A DNA stretch of 26,944 bases, from assembly GCA_934373235.1 (NCBI GenBank), contig CAKROW010000036.1:1-26944 (forward strand), written 5' to 3'. The notes beneath the pieces were generated by a model that had not been told where the DNA came from, ran no database searches, and was given only the letters and a program-made list of their open reading frames with translations. Positions 1-7,719 of the stretch are shown in pieces; the stretch's first letter is position 1; every line of letters begins with the position of its first letter. Made by a program: the position numbers and the translations under genes. This DNA is from an uncultured Blautia sp. (lineage in GTDB: Bacteria > Bacillota > Clostridia > Lachnospirales > Lachnospiraceae).

Positions 1-122
1 TAATCAGATGTATCTCCGAAATTATGCCATAAGCCAAGAGACACCTTCGGAAGCATCAGGCCGCTTTCTCCGCAGCGGTTATACTCCATAGTTTCATAGC
101 GTTCTTTTGCAGGTGTGTACAT
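1..122 (-). CDS. Aldo/keto reductase, N-terminal part (gene runs off the window)
   Basis: Only the first 40 codons are present, reading leftward off the edge. The ATG at 120-122 is preceded by a GGAGGTT ribosome binding site at 126-132. The visible protein starts MYTPAKERYETMEYNRCGES and continues with a short stretch containing LPKVSLGLWHNFGD. This is the characteristic opening of the YghZ/Gpr-like branch of NADPH-dependent aldo/keto reductases, in which SLGLWHNFG forms the first barrel strand. Family members reduce small aldehydes such as L-glyceraldehyde 3-phosphate or methylglyoxal; the substrate here cannot be told. The start lies 10 bp after the stop of the GH51 gene on the same strand, so the two are probably co-transcribed. 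Confidence 0.85.
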   Translation of the reverse strand, partial: MYTPAKERYETMEYNRCGESGLMLPKVSLGLWHNFGDTSD

Positions 123-132
123 TAGAACCTCC

Positions 133-1632
133 TTACTTTCCAAGCCGGATCATGTTCCAGCTATGTTTTGCAAAAACTGCCTCAAGCTTTCCATCATCCA
201 GCTTTGAGTTCTCTGCTTTTACAGGAACTACATTCTCCGGCTGTATCTCTGTATTAACTGCCTGAAGATCATCACTGTTCAGCACAATATGCTCTATGAT
301 CTTATATCCTGCAAACTGTCTCAGATCGCAGGAAACTTCCATATCCTCATCCAGGCTCTTGTTCACAGCAAAAACAGTCAGGGTATCTTTTTCCTCATCC
401 CAGACACACACAGAATCCAGGTAAGGAGCTTCACCATAGGTTTTGCTCTCATATACCGGTGTGACAACCTGTGTGTTGAGAACCGTTCCTCTTCCAAACA
501 CACTGGTCAGCATATACGGATAAAAGATAGTCTGCCTCCATGCCCCTGTATCGGATGTCATGATCGGTGCGATCACATTCACAAGCTGTGCCATGCAGGC
601 GATCTTCACACGGTCAGCATGGCGCAGAAGGGTGATCAGCATACTTCCCACAAGAAGTGCGTCCTCAAAATTATATACATCCTCAAGCTGATGAGGTGCC
701 TGTACCCATTTTTTCAGCTTCTTGTCCTGTTCGTTGCTATGGTACCATACATTCCACTCATCAAAGGAAAGATCGATCTGCTTCTTTCCATGCTTCTTCG
801 CTTTTACTGCGTCACAGATGGATACTACACCGGAAATAAAATCATCCATGCCCTTGGAGCTTGCCAGAAAATCTGTACTGTCTCCTGCCGGATTCCCGTA
901 ATACTGATGAAGGGAAAGATAATCCACCTGGTCATACGCCTCATCCAGGACTGTATATTCCCAGGAGCCAAAGGTAGGCATATCCAGATTGGAGCTTCCG
1001 CAGGCAACAGTCTCCACTGTGGGATCCATAAATTTCATCAGGCGGGCCGTCTCCGCTGCAACTCTTCCGTACTCTGCGGCTGTCTTATGTCCCATCTGCC
1101 ACGGACCATCCATCTCATTTCCAAGACACCATAATTTAATATTATGAGGTTTCTCATAACCGTGAGATCTGCGAAGGTCACTGTAATAAGTACCTCCCTC
1201 AAAGTTACAGTACTCCAGAAGATTCTTCGCATCCTCCGGTCCCCTTGTTCCAAGATTTACAGCCATCATCACATCACTGCCTGCTTTTTTGGACCAGTCC
1301 ACGAATTCATTAAGTCCGAACCGGTTGGTCTCGATCACACCCCACGCAAGCTCCGGTCTGGACGGCCGCCGGTCCTTCGGGCCCACGCTGTCCTCCCAGC
1401 GAAATCCTGACACAAAATTTCCTCCGGGATAACGTACGATAGGAACCTGCAGTTCTCTTACCAGTTCCAGTGTATCTTTACGAAAGCCCTGCTCATCAGA
1501 AAGCGGGCTTCCTTCCTGATAAATGCCTTCATAAACTGCCCGCCCCAGATGTTCAATAAAAGAGCCGAAGATCCTCTTATCTGTTTTTCCCGTGAGAAAA
1601 TATTTATCCACGATGATCTGTGCTTTTTTCAT
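133..1632 (-). CDS. Alpha-L-arabinofuranosidase, GH51
   Basis: This 499-residue protein has the usual length of intracellular GH51 arabinofuranosidases, which release terminal L-arabinofuranose from arabino-oligosaccharides by a retaining mechanism. The acid/base lies in LGNEMDGPW (E173) and the nucleophile in LSFDEWNVWY (E292); this spacing matches well-studied GH51 enzymes. An early RYPGGNFVSGFRWEDSVGP segment is also diagnostic. I chose the ATG at 1630-1632 (MKKAQIIVDK) because a GGGAGG site sits just upstream. A longer reading to 1689 would begin with unrelated residues. There is no signal peptide, so the enzyme is cytoplasmic and acts on imported oligosaccharides. The gene follows its own predicted promoter at 1715-1743 and precedes the aldo/keto reductase. 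Confidence 0.95.
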   Translation of the reverse strand: MKKAQIIVDKYFLTGKTDKRIFGSFIEHLGRAVYEGIYQEGSPLSDEQGFRKDTLELVRELQVPIVRYPGGNFVSGFRWEDSVGPKDRRPSRPELAWGVIETNRFGLNEFVDWSKKAGSDVMMAVNLGTRGPEDAKNLLEYCNFEGGTYYSDLRRSHGYEKPHNIKLWCLGNEMDGPWQMGHKTAAEYGRVAAETARLMKFMDPTVETVACGSSNLDMPTFGSWEYTVLDEAYDQVDYLSLHQYYGNPAGDSTDFLASSKGMDDFISGVVSICDAVKAKKHGKKQIDLSFDEWNVWYHSNEQDKKLKKWVQAPHQLEDVYNFEDALLVGSMLITLLRHADRVKIACMAQLVNVIAPIMTSDTGAWRQTIFYPYMLTSVFGRGTVLNTQVVTPVYESKTYGEAPYLDSVCVWDEEKDTLTVFAVNKSLDEDMEVSCDLRQFAGYKIIEHIVLNSDDLQAVNTEIQPENVVPVKAENSKLDDGKLEAVFAKHSWNMIRLGK

Positions 1633-1714
1633 TGTAAAAACCTCCCATGATAGTATTTCAGCAACTGCTGCAGTACAGCTTCTCCCCATTCAGAAGTGTC
1701 TGCAATTACTTTCT

Positions 1715-1743
1715 ATTCTATCATTTTGCCAGATTTATGTCAT
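1715..1743 (-). promoter_or_regulatory. Predicted sigma-A promoter of the GH51 gene
   Basis: Read on the minus strand, ATGACA (1738-1743) and TAGAAT (1715-1720) are separated by 17 bp, five of six matches to each consensus box. This gives a leader of about 75 nt before the GH51 start. Prediction from sequence only. Confidence 0.5.
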
Positions 1744-1790
1744 CGGTTTTATCTGAAGATCAGATATTTTTTACGCTGATCCCGACGGGG

Positions 1791-3488
1791 TCACAGAGCT
1801 GCATTACACTTCTCATATGCAAACAATGCTGCCCCAAGCGCTCCGCAAAGCTGTGCCTCATCACAGATATAAAGCTTTGCACCAAGCTTCTCCTCCAGCG
1901 CCTGGATAATACCCTGGTTTCTGGCAACACCGCCGGTCATCATATATTCGCCCGGATTTTTTTTGCCAAGGCGCGCAGCAAGGGCCCCGACTTTGGAGGC
2001 CACAGACATATTCAGACCGTGGATGATATCTGCAACATCCTTATTCTGGGCAACCAGAGAAACCACCTCTGACTCTGCAAATACAGTACACATACTTGAG
2101 ATCACTACGTTTTCTTTCCACTCAAGACCCTTTGTGCTCATCTCCTCCAGGGAAAGTCCCAGGGTGCGGGCCATCATTTCCAGAAAACGTCCGGTTCCTG
2201 CCGCACATTTGTCATTCATAAGAAAGTTCTTCACTGCTCCGTTCTCATCAATGCTGATAGCCTTGATATCCTGGCCGCCGATATCAATGACTGTGCGTAC
2301 ATTGGGATTCAGGTAATGTGCGCCTTTTGCATGGCAGGTGATCTCCGTTATGCTGTCGTCACCGCTGTCAATGTAGGCGCGTCCATATCCTGTTGTAACA
2401 ATACGCACAATATCTTCCTTCCTGATCCCGGCCTTTTCCACTGCCAGCTCCAGGCTCTTTTCCGCACTCATCATGGCACCGCCGCCTGTAGGGATGATCA
2501 TGGTTGATTTGATCTTTCCATCTTTATCCAGTATTACAACATCTGTACTTGTGGAACCACTGTCGATTCCTGCCACATAATAAACTCCTGATTCCATTTT
2601 TTTCCTGATCTCCTCGCTGATTCCTTTTGATGGGTCCATATCCTCCGAGCCTTCCAGCGTCTCCGCAAATGCCTGCACTCTGGTGAGAAGCTGACCTGCA
2701 CTCTGGCTGGTAAAATCTGTCTCTATCTTCAGAAGAGGTACCTTAATATCCCGTTTGATGCTGGCATATTCAAATCCATAATAATCACAGAACTTAATGG
2801 TATGATAGATGATACCCTTCAGGTTTGGATCCAGATACAACCTGTTTCTTCTTGTGCTGTTGTTCATACGGAAACATGGCATCTGGGAAAGAAGTGCATC
2901 TGCATAAGCCAGAAACATGGCGTCCTCATCCATTTTCTCCAGTTCCTCACGTACCACTGCAAGGCGTCTTCCTCCTGTGCAGGTGAGATTTTCCACATCC
3001 ATACGGATATTGTCACGGATCATTTTTTCCAGGACACCGCTGACCCGTACACCCAGTACGCCGACATATGGCTGGTTATCCACATCCTCATGGCTGAAGC
3101 TGCTGAGAAATCCACTTTTGTCAAAAGTTTTCCCTGAAAATTCCTCATATGCCTTCTTAAGCCGCAGGATTCCCTGAGCAAGCTTTACTTTCTCACATTC
3201 ATTATCTTCATGGGGCATGTCCAGCATATAAAGGAATTTACATTTTCCCGTACTTTCCACAATATCGTACACGCGGCGCATGGAGTCACAGCAGTTTACC
3301 AGAACAAGCTGATCCACCTTGCCCTCCAGCACTGCCTGGATCACAGATTTGCCGAAGCCGCACAGGTTGGCATGTGCGATCTGGTCAGAAAGTTCAAAGT
3401 TCTCAGGCATCTCCTCGAGGACCGCACATTCCTCACCGAAACCTCTGAACAATTCTGTCGGGGTATATTTACAGACATAATGTATCAT
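1791..3488 (-). CDS. Fusion of a 2-hydroxyacyl-CoA dehydratase-like domain with its BcrA/BadF/HgdC-type activase
   Basis: Residues 1 to about 290 resemble an HgdB-type dehydratase component, with NCCDSMRRVYD near 65-75 and the typical ending IKFCDYYGFE...VPLLKIETDF...GQLLTRVQAF near 231-274. Residues 302-565 are a complete activase of the ASKHA ATPase fold, with GIDSGSTSTDVV as phosphate loop and IDIGGQDIKA as second nucleotide motif. The two cysteines C428 (NDKCAAGTGRF) and C467 (SSMCTVFAESE) are 39 residues apart, as in HgdC, where they bridge one [4Fe-4S] cluster between two subunits. Known activases are stand-alone proteins of about 260 residues that inject an electron at ATP cost. The gene overlaps the upstream dehydratase gene by ATGA, so translation is coupled. 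The substrate is unknown; reductive activation of a partner is the safe inference. Confidence 0.88.
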   Translation of the reverse strand: MIHYVCKYTPTELFRGFGEECAVLEEMPENFELSDQIAHANLCGFGKSVIQAVLEGKVDQLVLVNCCDSMRRVYDIVESTGKCKFLYMLDMPHEDNECEKVKLAQGILRLKKAYEEFSGKTFDKSGFLSSFSHEDVDNQPYVGVLGVRVSGVLEKMIRDNIRMDVENLTCTGGRRLAVVREELEKMDEDAMFLAYADALLSQMPCFRMNNSTRRNRLYLDPNLKGIIYHTIKFCDYYGFEYASIKRDIKVPLLKIETDFTSQSAGQLLTRVQAFAETLEGSEDMDPSKGISEEIRKKMESGVYYVAGIDSGSTSTDVVILDKDGKIKSTMIIPTGGGAMMSAEKSLELAVEKAGIRKEDIVRIVTTGYGRAYIDSGDDSITEITCHAKGAHYLNPNVRTVIDIGGQDIKAISIDENGAVKNFLMNDKCAAGTGRFLEMMARTLGLSLEEMSTKGLEWKENVVISSMCTVFAESEVVSLVAQNKDVADIIHGLNMSVASKVGALAARLGKKNPGEYMMTGGVARNQGIIQALEEKLGAKLYICDEAQLCGALGAALFAYEKCNAAL

Positions 3489-4765
3489 GATCTCTTCGCC
3501 TCCCTGCTCTCACGGAGCATTTCCAGATAAGCCTGAAGCCTGGTGGAAACCTGTCCGTCACTGGTGTTTGCCGGATTACAGCCATCGCCGTCCAGCACGA
3601 TGGTAGGAAGCCCTGCTTTTTCCAGAGAATTCCTGATAAGGCCGGAGGCTCCGATGGTATTTTTGCAGCCCCAGTGCGCAAACAGGATCCCGCCATCTGC
3701 CTCTGTAAGCTCTGCCAGTTCTTCTGCACGCCGGATCCTCTGTTTTACACTTCCGTTGTAAATACAGTTCACCATTTTTTCTGCCATTGCCTCATAGGGG
3801 TCTGAAGAATGCATCTTCTGGAATCCGTCTGCCACAAAGTCGCAGGCACTGATATGGATCTTATCACTGTAGTTAAAAACTTCCTTTACAGGTTCCTGGA
3901 GAAAAGGCATCATATGCATCCACAGGATCTTCAGCCCGTCCGCTGCCGGTGCCTTCTTCACATCCTCAAGAAGCAGTTTTGTATATTTCAGGGATTCCTT
4001 TGATCCTGCCATCAGATGGCACATGAAAATAGCGTAAAGCTCATTAGTGAGACTTGTCACCAGGCTGTGATCTTTTCTCAGTGCAAGCTGGCGGTTATAG
4101 TAGGATGCAGCCTCATTGCTGTTGGCAACTGCCTGCTGCACTGCCTGTTCAGGGATCTTTTTTCCCTGGATATCTTCCAGAAATTTCTTAAGTTCCCGTA
4201 ACTGGTCTGCCACATATTCTGTGGAATCCTGATTTTTTTCATAAGGCACATCAATGTAAAACCCCGGAAGCTGGTACTTCTCTTTCAGATATGGAAATGT
4301 CATCATATTTCCGTCACAGGCAAGATTGGTATAAATGGTGCATTTAGGTTTCGGTACCAGTCCTGTCATGGATGCACCCAGAAATACCCTGTGGTAGGAA
4401 CACATGGTTTCCGGAAACCCTTCCTCCTCTGTCCGAGCCAGAAAAGTCTGTTCACATCTGGTTCCTGCAATAAAGCAGGACATTGCCTCCACCGAATAAG
4501 GGGTCAGCCCTGCTGCCGTGAGAAGCTCCCCCGGAACAAAAATGCTGACCATCGCCGTATTCTCCGGCTTTGCCAGAGCTTTGATTATATTCTGCATAAC
4601 AACACGGGCTACATACTGTCCGGAAGCAGGAAGCTTTTTGTCCGGAAAAAACTGCAGGCGTTTTTCCTGAAGGCGGTAGCCTGTGAGAAGAAGTTTTCTT
4701 GCTTTTTCAGAATCTTTTGTGGACTCTGTTCCCACAATATCCCCGAATTTTTTTATGATATCCAA
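3485..4765 (-). CDS. 2-hydroxyacyl-CoA dehydratase / double-cubane-cluster family protein
   Basis: This 426-residue protein belongs to the HgdB/FldB/YjiM superfamily, whose members carry iron-sulfur clusters reduced by a dedicated activase. Family-like features are MCSYHRVFLG (C122), TNLACDGNMMTF (C150) and the C-terminal block AHWGCKNTIG (C367) with LDGDGCNP (C396) followed by QVSTRLQAYLEML. Other cysteines are C97, C104 and C142. The frame opens with TTG at 4763-4765 preceded by AAAGGA; no in-frame ATG lies closer to a ribosome binding site. It is the first gene of a two-gene operon with the activase fusion. Because that partner also has a dehydratase-like half, the two may form an alpha-beta complex like HgdAB. 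It could instead act in double-cubane-type reduction of small molecules, so I do not assign a substrate. Confidence 0.82.
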   Translation of the reverse strand: MDIIKKFGDIVGTESTKDSEKARKLLLTGYRLQEKRLQFFPDKKLPASGQYVARVVMQNIIKALAKPENTAMVSIFVPGELLTAAGLTPYSVEAMSCFIAGTRCEQTFLARTEEEGFPETMCSYHRVFLGASMTGLVPKPKCTIYTNLACDGNMMTFPYLKEKYQLPGFYIDVPYEKNQDSTEYVADQLRELKKFLEDIQGKKIPEQAVQQAVANSNEAASYYNRQLALRKDHSLVTSLTNELYAIFMCHLMAGSKESLKYTKLLLEDVKKAPAADGLKILWMHMMPFLQEPVKEVFNYSDKIHISACDFVADGFQKMHSSDPYEAMAEKMVNCIYNGSVKQRIRRAEELAELTEADGGILFAHWGCKNTIGASGLIRNSLEKAGLPTIVLDGDGCNPANTSDGQVSTRLQAYLEMLRESREAKRS

Positions 4766-4837
4766 TATGTCACATCCTTTCGTAAGTCAAAAATCCCAAG
4801 AATATGGTAGTTGATATTACACACACATGTCCTGTAA

Positions 4838-4893
4838 TGTATGAGATTTTCTTTCATACACATATGTATAGCACAAAAGATGAAAACGCGCAA
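4838..4893 (-). promoter_or_regulatory. Predicted promoter and dyad operator of the dehydratase operon
   Basis: On the minus strand, TTGCGC (4888-4893) and TATACA (4865-4870) lie 17 bp apart. Directly downstream, overlapping the expected start point, is a perfect dyad TGTATGA-N9-TCATACA (4838-4844 and 4854-4860). A dyad over +1 is a usual repressor position. The boxes are only moderate matches and no regulator gene is adjacent. Confidence 0.35.
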
Positions 4894-4929
4894 CAGTTAT
4901 CCGAACATATTTTCGATTGTTAGTATTCC

Positions 4930-4970
4930 AAAGGCCGGAACACCTTCCCCATTCTGGTGTTCCGGCCTTT
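4930..4970. terminator. Intrinsic terminator after the GH4 gene (usable on both strands)
   Basis: A perfect 15-bp stem (AAAGGCCGGAACACC paired with GGTGTTCCGGCCTTT) closes an 11-nt loop. It lies about 100 bp past the GH4 stop and before the dehydratase operon promoter. The T tails are short on both sides. Confidence 0.75.
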
Positions 4971-5000
4971 ATATGCTGCCTTCCGGTTATTTCCTGCCTT

Positions 5001-5073
5001 AGAGCCTGTTTGAAAAAACATTCCGGCAATCTGCACGCTCCAGAGCGTGTCTGAAAAATCATTCCCGCAATTA
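5001..5073. repeat. Two tandem copies of a 32-nt repeat, the second overlapping the GH4 stop codon
   Basis: Units at 5001-5032 and 5042-5073 (period 41) match at 26 of 32 positions. Both follow the pattern AGAGCnTGTnTGAAAAA then CATTCCnGCAAT. The spacer contributes a small palindrome, CACGCTC-CA-GAGCGTG, at 5033-5048. The second copy supplies the final TAA of the GH4 gene (5071-5073). The sequence resembles dispersed short repeats I recall from Lachnospiraceae genomes, but that is memory, not a search result. Confidence 0.6.
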
Positions 5074-6396
5074 GCGGTACATCTTCATATAATCTCCGTG
5101 TGCCTCGATCAGCTCATCACACATTGCCTGGATATCTTTGATGTTCAGCTCTGCACCTGTGTGCGGATCCATCATGGCTGCCTGATATATCTTCTGGCGG
5201 TCTTTGGTCACTGCTGCCTCAATGGCAAGGAGCTGTGGGCTGACATTGGATGAGTTCATAGCTGCCAGTTGTGTAGGAAGCTTGCCCACTTTTACCGGGT
5301 GCACGCCGGTTCCGTCGATATAGCATGGAACCTCTACGCAGGCATCCGGCGGAAGGTTGTCGATGTAACCGTTATTAAGAACATTTCCACCGATCTTGTA
5401 CGGTGTGTTCGTTACAACAGCCTCCATGATGTAGGAAGCATACTCTTTACTTCTCTCATGGCCAATCTTGCCGTCTTTGAGGATATCCTCGCGCTCTTTT
5501 TCCCAGCCCTCGATCTGTTTGATACATCTTCTCGGATATTCATCAAGAGGAATATTGAACTCCTCGATCATTTCCGGATATCTGGATTTGATGAAGAACG
5601 GATTGTACTCTGCATTATGCTCACTGGACTCTGTACAGTAGTAGCCAAGATGGCGGATATACTCATAACGTACCATATCCTCATGCTTCTCACCGGATGT
5701 ATTCTTCTCCTCGGCAATTCTGCGGATCTCCGGATACAGATCGTTTCCATCTTTATCATGGATCTCAAGAAGCCATGCCATGTGGTTGATACCTGCGATC
5801 AGCTCGGTACGTCCCTCAAGCTTGTCTTCCATTCCCATTCCCTCAAGAAGCTTCTGGGAGCAAACCTGAACGCTGTGGCAGAGGCCTACCGTACGGATCT
5901 TTGTGAAACGCTGCATATAACCGGTAAGCATTGCCATCGGATTGGAGTAGTTCAGGAACAGAGTGTTCGGGCAGACTTCTTCCATGTCCCGGGCAAACTC
6001 TTCCAGAACCGGAATCGTACGAAGTGCACGCATGATTCCGCCGATTCCCAGAGTATCTGCGATAGTCTGTTTGATTCCGTATTTCTTCGGGATCTCAAAG
6101 TCTGTTACTGTACATGGCTCATAACCGCCTACCTGAATGGCATTGACTACGAAATCTGCATCTCGAAGTGCATCTTTACGGTTTTCGGCGCCGAGATATG
6201 TTTTGATCACTGCGCGGTCCTCGTTTACGTTGTGGTTGATGGCACTTAAGATGATCCTGGAATCCTCCAGTCTCTTCTCATCAATGTCGTAAAGTGCGAT
6301 CTCGCTCTCGCGAAGTGCCGGTGTGCACATACAATCGCCAAGTACATTTCTTGCGAAAACCGTGCTTCCAGCTCCCATGAATGTAATTTTGATCAT
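5071..6396 (-). CDS. GH4 alpha-galactosidase/alpha-glucosidase (NAD- and metal-dependent)
   Basis: The 441-residue protein has the GH4 signature: an N-terminal Rossmann motif FMGAGSTVFARNVLGD, NYSNPM near 149-154, the metal-binding GLCHSVQ (C173, H174) and GINHMAW (H205). GH4 enzymes hydrolyse alpha- or beta-glycosides by an oxidation-elimination mechanism using NAD and a divalent metal. The CHSV form is the one found in MelA-like alpha-galactosidases and AglA-like alpha-glucosidases. Its place next to a GH36 alpha-galactosidase and an MsmR-like regulator favours alpha-galactosides. The start is the ATG at 6394-6396 (MIKITF), with AGGAGG 8 nt upstream. A leader of about 250 bp separates it from the AraC gene; it contains a dyad TGTTTTT-AAT-AAAAACA at 6446-6462. 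No signal peptide, so cytoplasmic. Confidence 0.92.
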   Translation of the reverse strand: MIKITFMGAGSTVFARNVLGDCMCTPALRESEIALYDIDEKRLEDSRIILSAINHNVNEDRAVIKTYLGAENRKDALRDADFVVNAIQVGGYEPCTVTDFEIPKKYGIKQTIADTLGIGGIMRALRTIPVLEEFARDMEEVCPNTLFLNYSNPMAMLTGYMQRFTKIRTVGLCHSVQVCSQKLLEGMGMEDKLEGRTELIAGINHMAWLLEIHDKDGNDLYPEIRRIAEEKNTSGEKHEDMVRYEYIRHLGYYCTESSEHNAEYNPFFIKSRYPEMIEEFNIPLDEYPRRCIKQIEGWEKEREDILKDGKIGHERSKEYASYIMEAVVTNTPYKIGGNVLNNGYIDNLPPDACVEVPCYIDGTGVHPVKVGKLPTQLAAMNSSNVSPQLLAIEAAVTKDRQKIYQAAMMDPHTGAELNIKDIQAMCDELIEAHGDYMKMYR

Positions 6397-6649
6397 GTTC
6401 GTTCCTCCTGTTGATCTTTCTGGATATTTCAGTGACAAATACCTCTGTTTTTAATAAAAACACTGATTTTCTGCTATTTCTGCGGTGCAGTTCCGCTTCA
6501 TTTTTATTATGGCTTTATGATACTGCGGAAAGCATATTAAGAATATGTGCTTTGATGTTAATAATTGTTATTTTGTTGCATAGAAGTTATCCGGTGCAGA
6601 ACCATACTGCGACTACATCTGCTTTTATCCGTTCGAATCTGTCACAGGA

Positions 6650-7570
6650 TCAAGCCTCAGATTCCGTATAATCCCCCTTCTTTCCCTTCACTACAAGCCT
6701 TCTCTTTTCTTCCTTGTATTCTCTCGGACTTCTTCCTGTTCTTGCCTTAAATACCTTGGAAAAAGCCAGCGGATCTCTATACCCTACTCTTGCAGCTACT
6801 TCACTGACCTGAATATCTCCGTTTTTCAGAAGAGATTTTGCTTTCTCAATGCGGAGGTTCATAAGATATTCCTGTGGCGAGCATCCGAGGGTTTTCTTAA
6901 ACGAACTGGTAAGATAGCTCCGGTTGACTCCAATGTGGTCTGCCAGCTCATTGATCTTCAATCTCTTGTCAAAATTAGCTGCAATGTAATCCACTGCATG
7001 CTCCACATAAACAGAATTGGGATATCTGCGGGATGGGAGAAGCTTGCCTTCTCTCAGACATGCATCTCTGTTATCCGTGATCAGTTCAGAAAAAAGGAGC
7101 ATCAGAAGTCCGTTCCGTTTCAGCTCATTTTCAAAAACGAGTTTGTTGGTCCGTACCATTGCATCAATATACTTCGCAGCATTTTCCATGCAGTGGATCC
7201 TTCGTACCGGATTTTCCCGGCTGAAGCCACTTACATGGATCACTTCCTCTGCAGTCATTCCCTCAAATCCTACCCAGCGGTATGTCCAGGGATCATCCAT
7301 GTCTGCCTCATACCATGCCTCCACACTGGATGGGATCAGAAATGCTTCTCCGCCGGTCAGATGATACTGGTGTCCATCCATCTCAAAAACCCCGGTTCCG
7401 GATTCCACGATATGAAGTACATGAGAGATCCTTTTATTTGGCCCAAAGCGATGTCCCGGATCACAGCTTTCCCACCCACAGTAGGTAAGACAGATATCCA
7501 CCGCACCTTTCTTTAAATTCTCCAGACATTTATATTTGTCCGAATTTGTATACCCAACTGTATGAAGCAC
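6650..7570 (-). CDS. AraC-family regulator, MsmR/RafR-like
   Basis: Residues about 20-160 form a cupin-like AraC ligand-binding domain (YCGWESCDPGHRFGP, then HVLHIVESGTGVFEMDG and WTYRWVGFEG). Residues about 195-295 hold two helix-turn-helix units, LKINELADHIGVNRSYLTSSFKK-like and VSEVAARVGYRDPLAFSKVF, ending in the standard TGRSPREYKEE. The layout matches regulators that activate raffinose/melibiose operons in Firmicutes. Translation starts at GTG (7568-7570) with GGGAGGTG upstream. It sits between the GH36 and GH4 genes on the same strand. It is clearly paralogous to the second AraC gene at 16281-17099: both share the CG-E-C-P-H-FGP opening and the DPW-Y-W-GF motif. An alpha-galactoside or its product is the likely effector. 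Confidence 0.93.
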   Translation of the reverse strand: MLHTVGYTNSDKYKCLENLKKGAVDICLTYCGWESCDPGHRFGPNKRISHVLHIVESGTGVFEMDGHQYHLTGGEAFLIPSSVEAWYEADMDDPWTYRWVGFEGMTAEEVIHVSGFSRENPVRRIHCMENAAKYIDAMVRTNKLVFENELKRNGLLMLLFSELITDNRDACLREGKLLPSRRYPNSVYVEHAVDYIAANFDKRLKINELADHIGVNRSYLTSSFKKTLGCSPQEYLMNLRIEKAKSLLKNGDIQVSEVAARVGYRDPLAFSKVFKARTGRSPREYKEEKRRLVVKGKKGDYTESEA

Positions 7571-7661
7571 CTTGTCACCTCCCTGATATTCTAGTCTTCT
7601 TTTCAGGTCAAGCGGCTATCCGCGATCCTCAGCTCTGTTCAGACAGCCGGCACCTCAGCAG

Positions 7662-7685
7662 CAGACCGCCATATCCGGCGGTCTG
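7662..7685. terminator. Intercistronic hairpin between the GH36 and AraC genes
   Basis: A perfect 9-bp stem (CAGACCGCC / GGCGGTCTG) with a 6-nt loop lies 34 bp past the GH36 stop. There is no T tract after it on the minus strand. It may attenuate readthrough or protect the 3' end rather than act as a full terminator. Confidence 0.4.
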
Positions 7686-7719
7686 TCTGTATCAGCTAAC
7701 TGTTCTGAAGCTGATCCGA

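Noticed and set aside
289..1134. Long plus-strand reading frame opposite the GH51 gene
   Set aside because: It is antisense to a clear GH51 enzyme, has no ribosome binding site and shows no protein family features.
1750..1766. Hairpin TATCTGA-AGA-TCAGATA followed by T residues on the plus strand
   Set aside because: No plus-strand gene or promoter precedes it and the stem is only 7 AT-rich base pairs.
4878..4893. Catabolite-responsive element (TGAAAACGCG...)
   Set aside because: Only the first half resembles the consensus; the right half has several mismatches, and the bases are better explained as a -35 region.
5269..6249. 326-codon plus-strand frame opposite the GH4 gene
   Set aside because: It is an antisense shadow of a conserved gene, a common result of codon bias.
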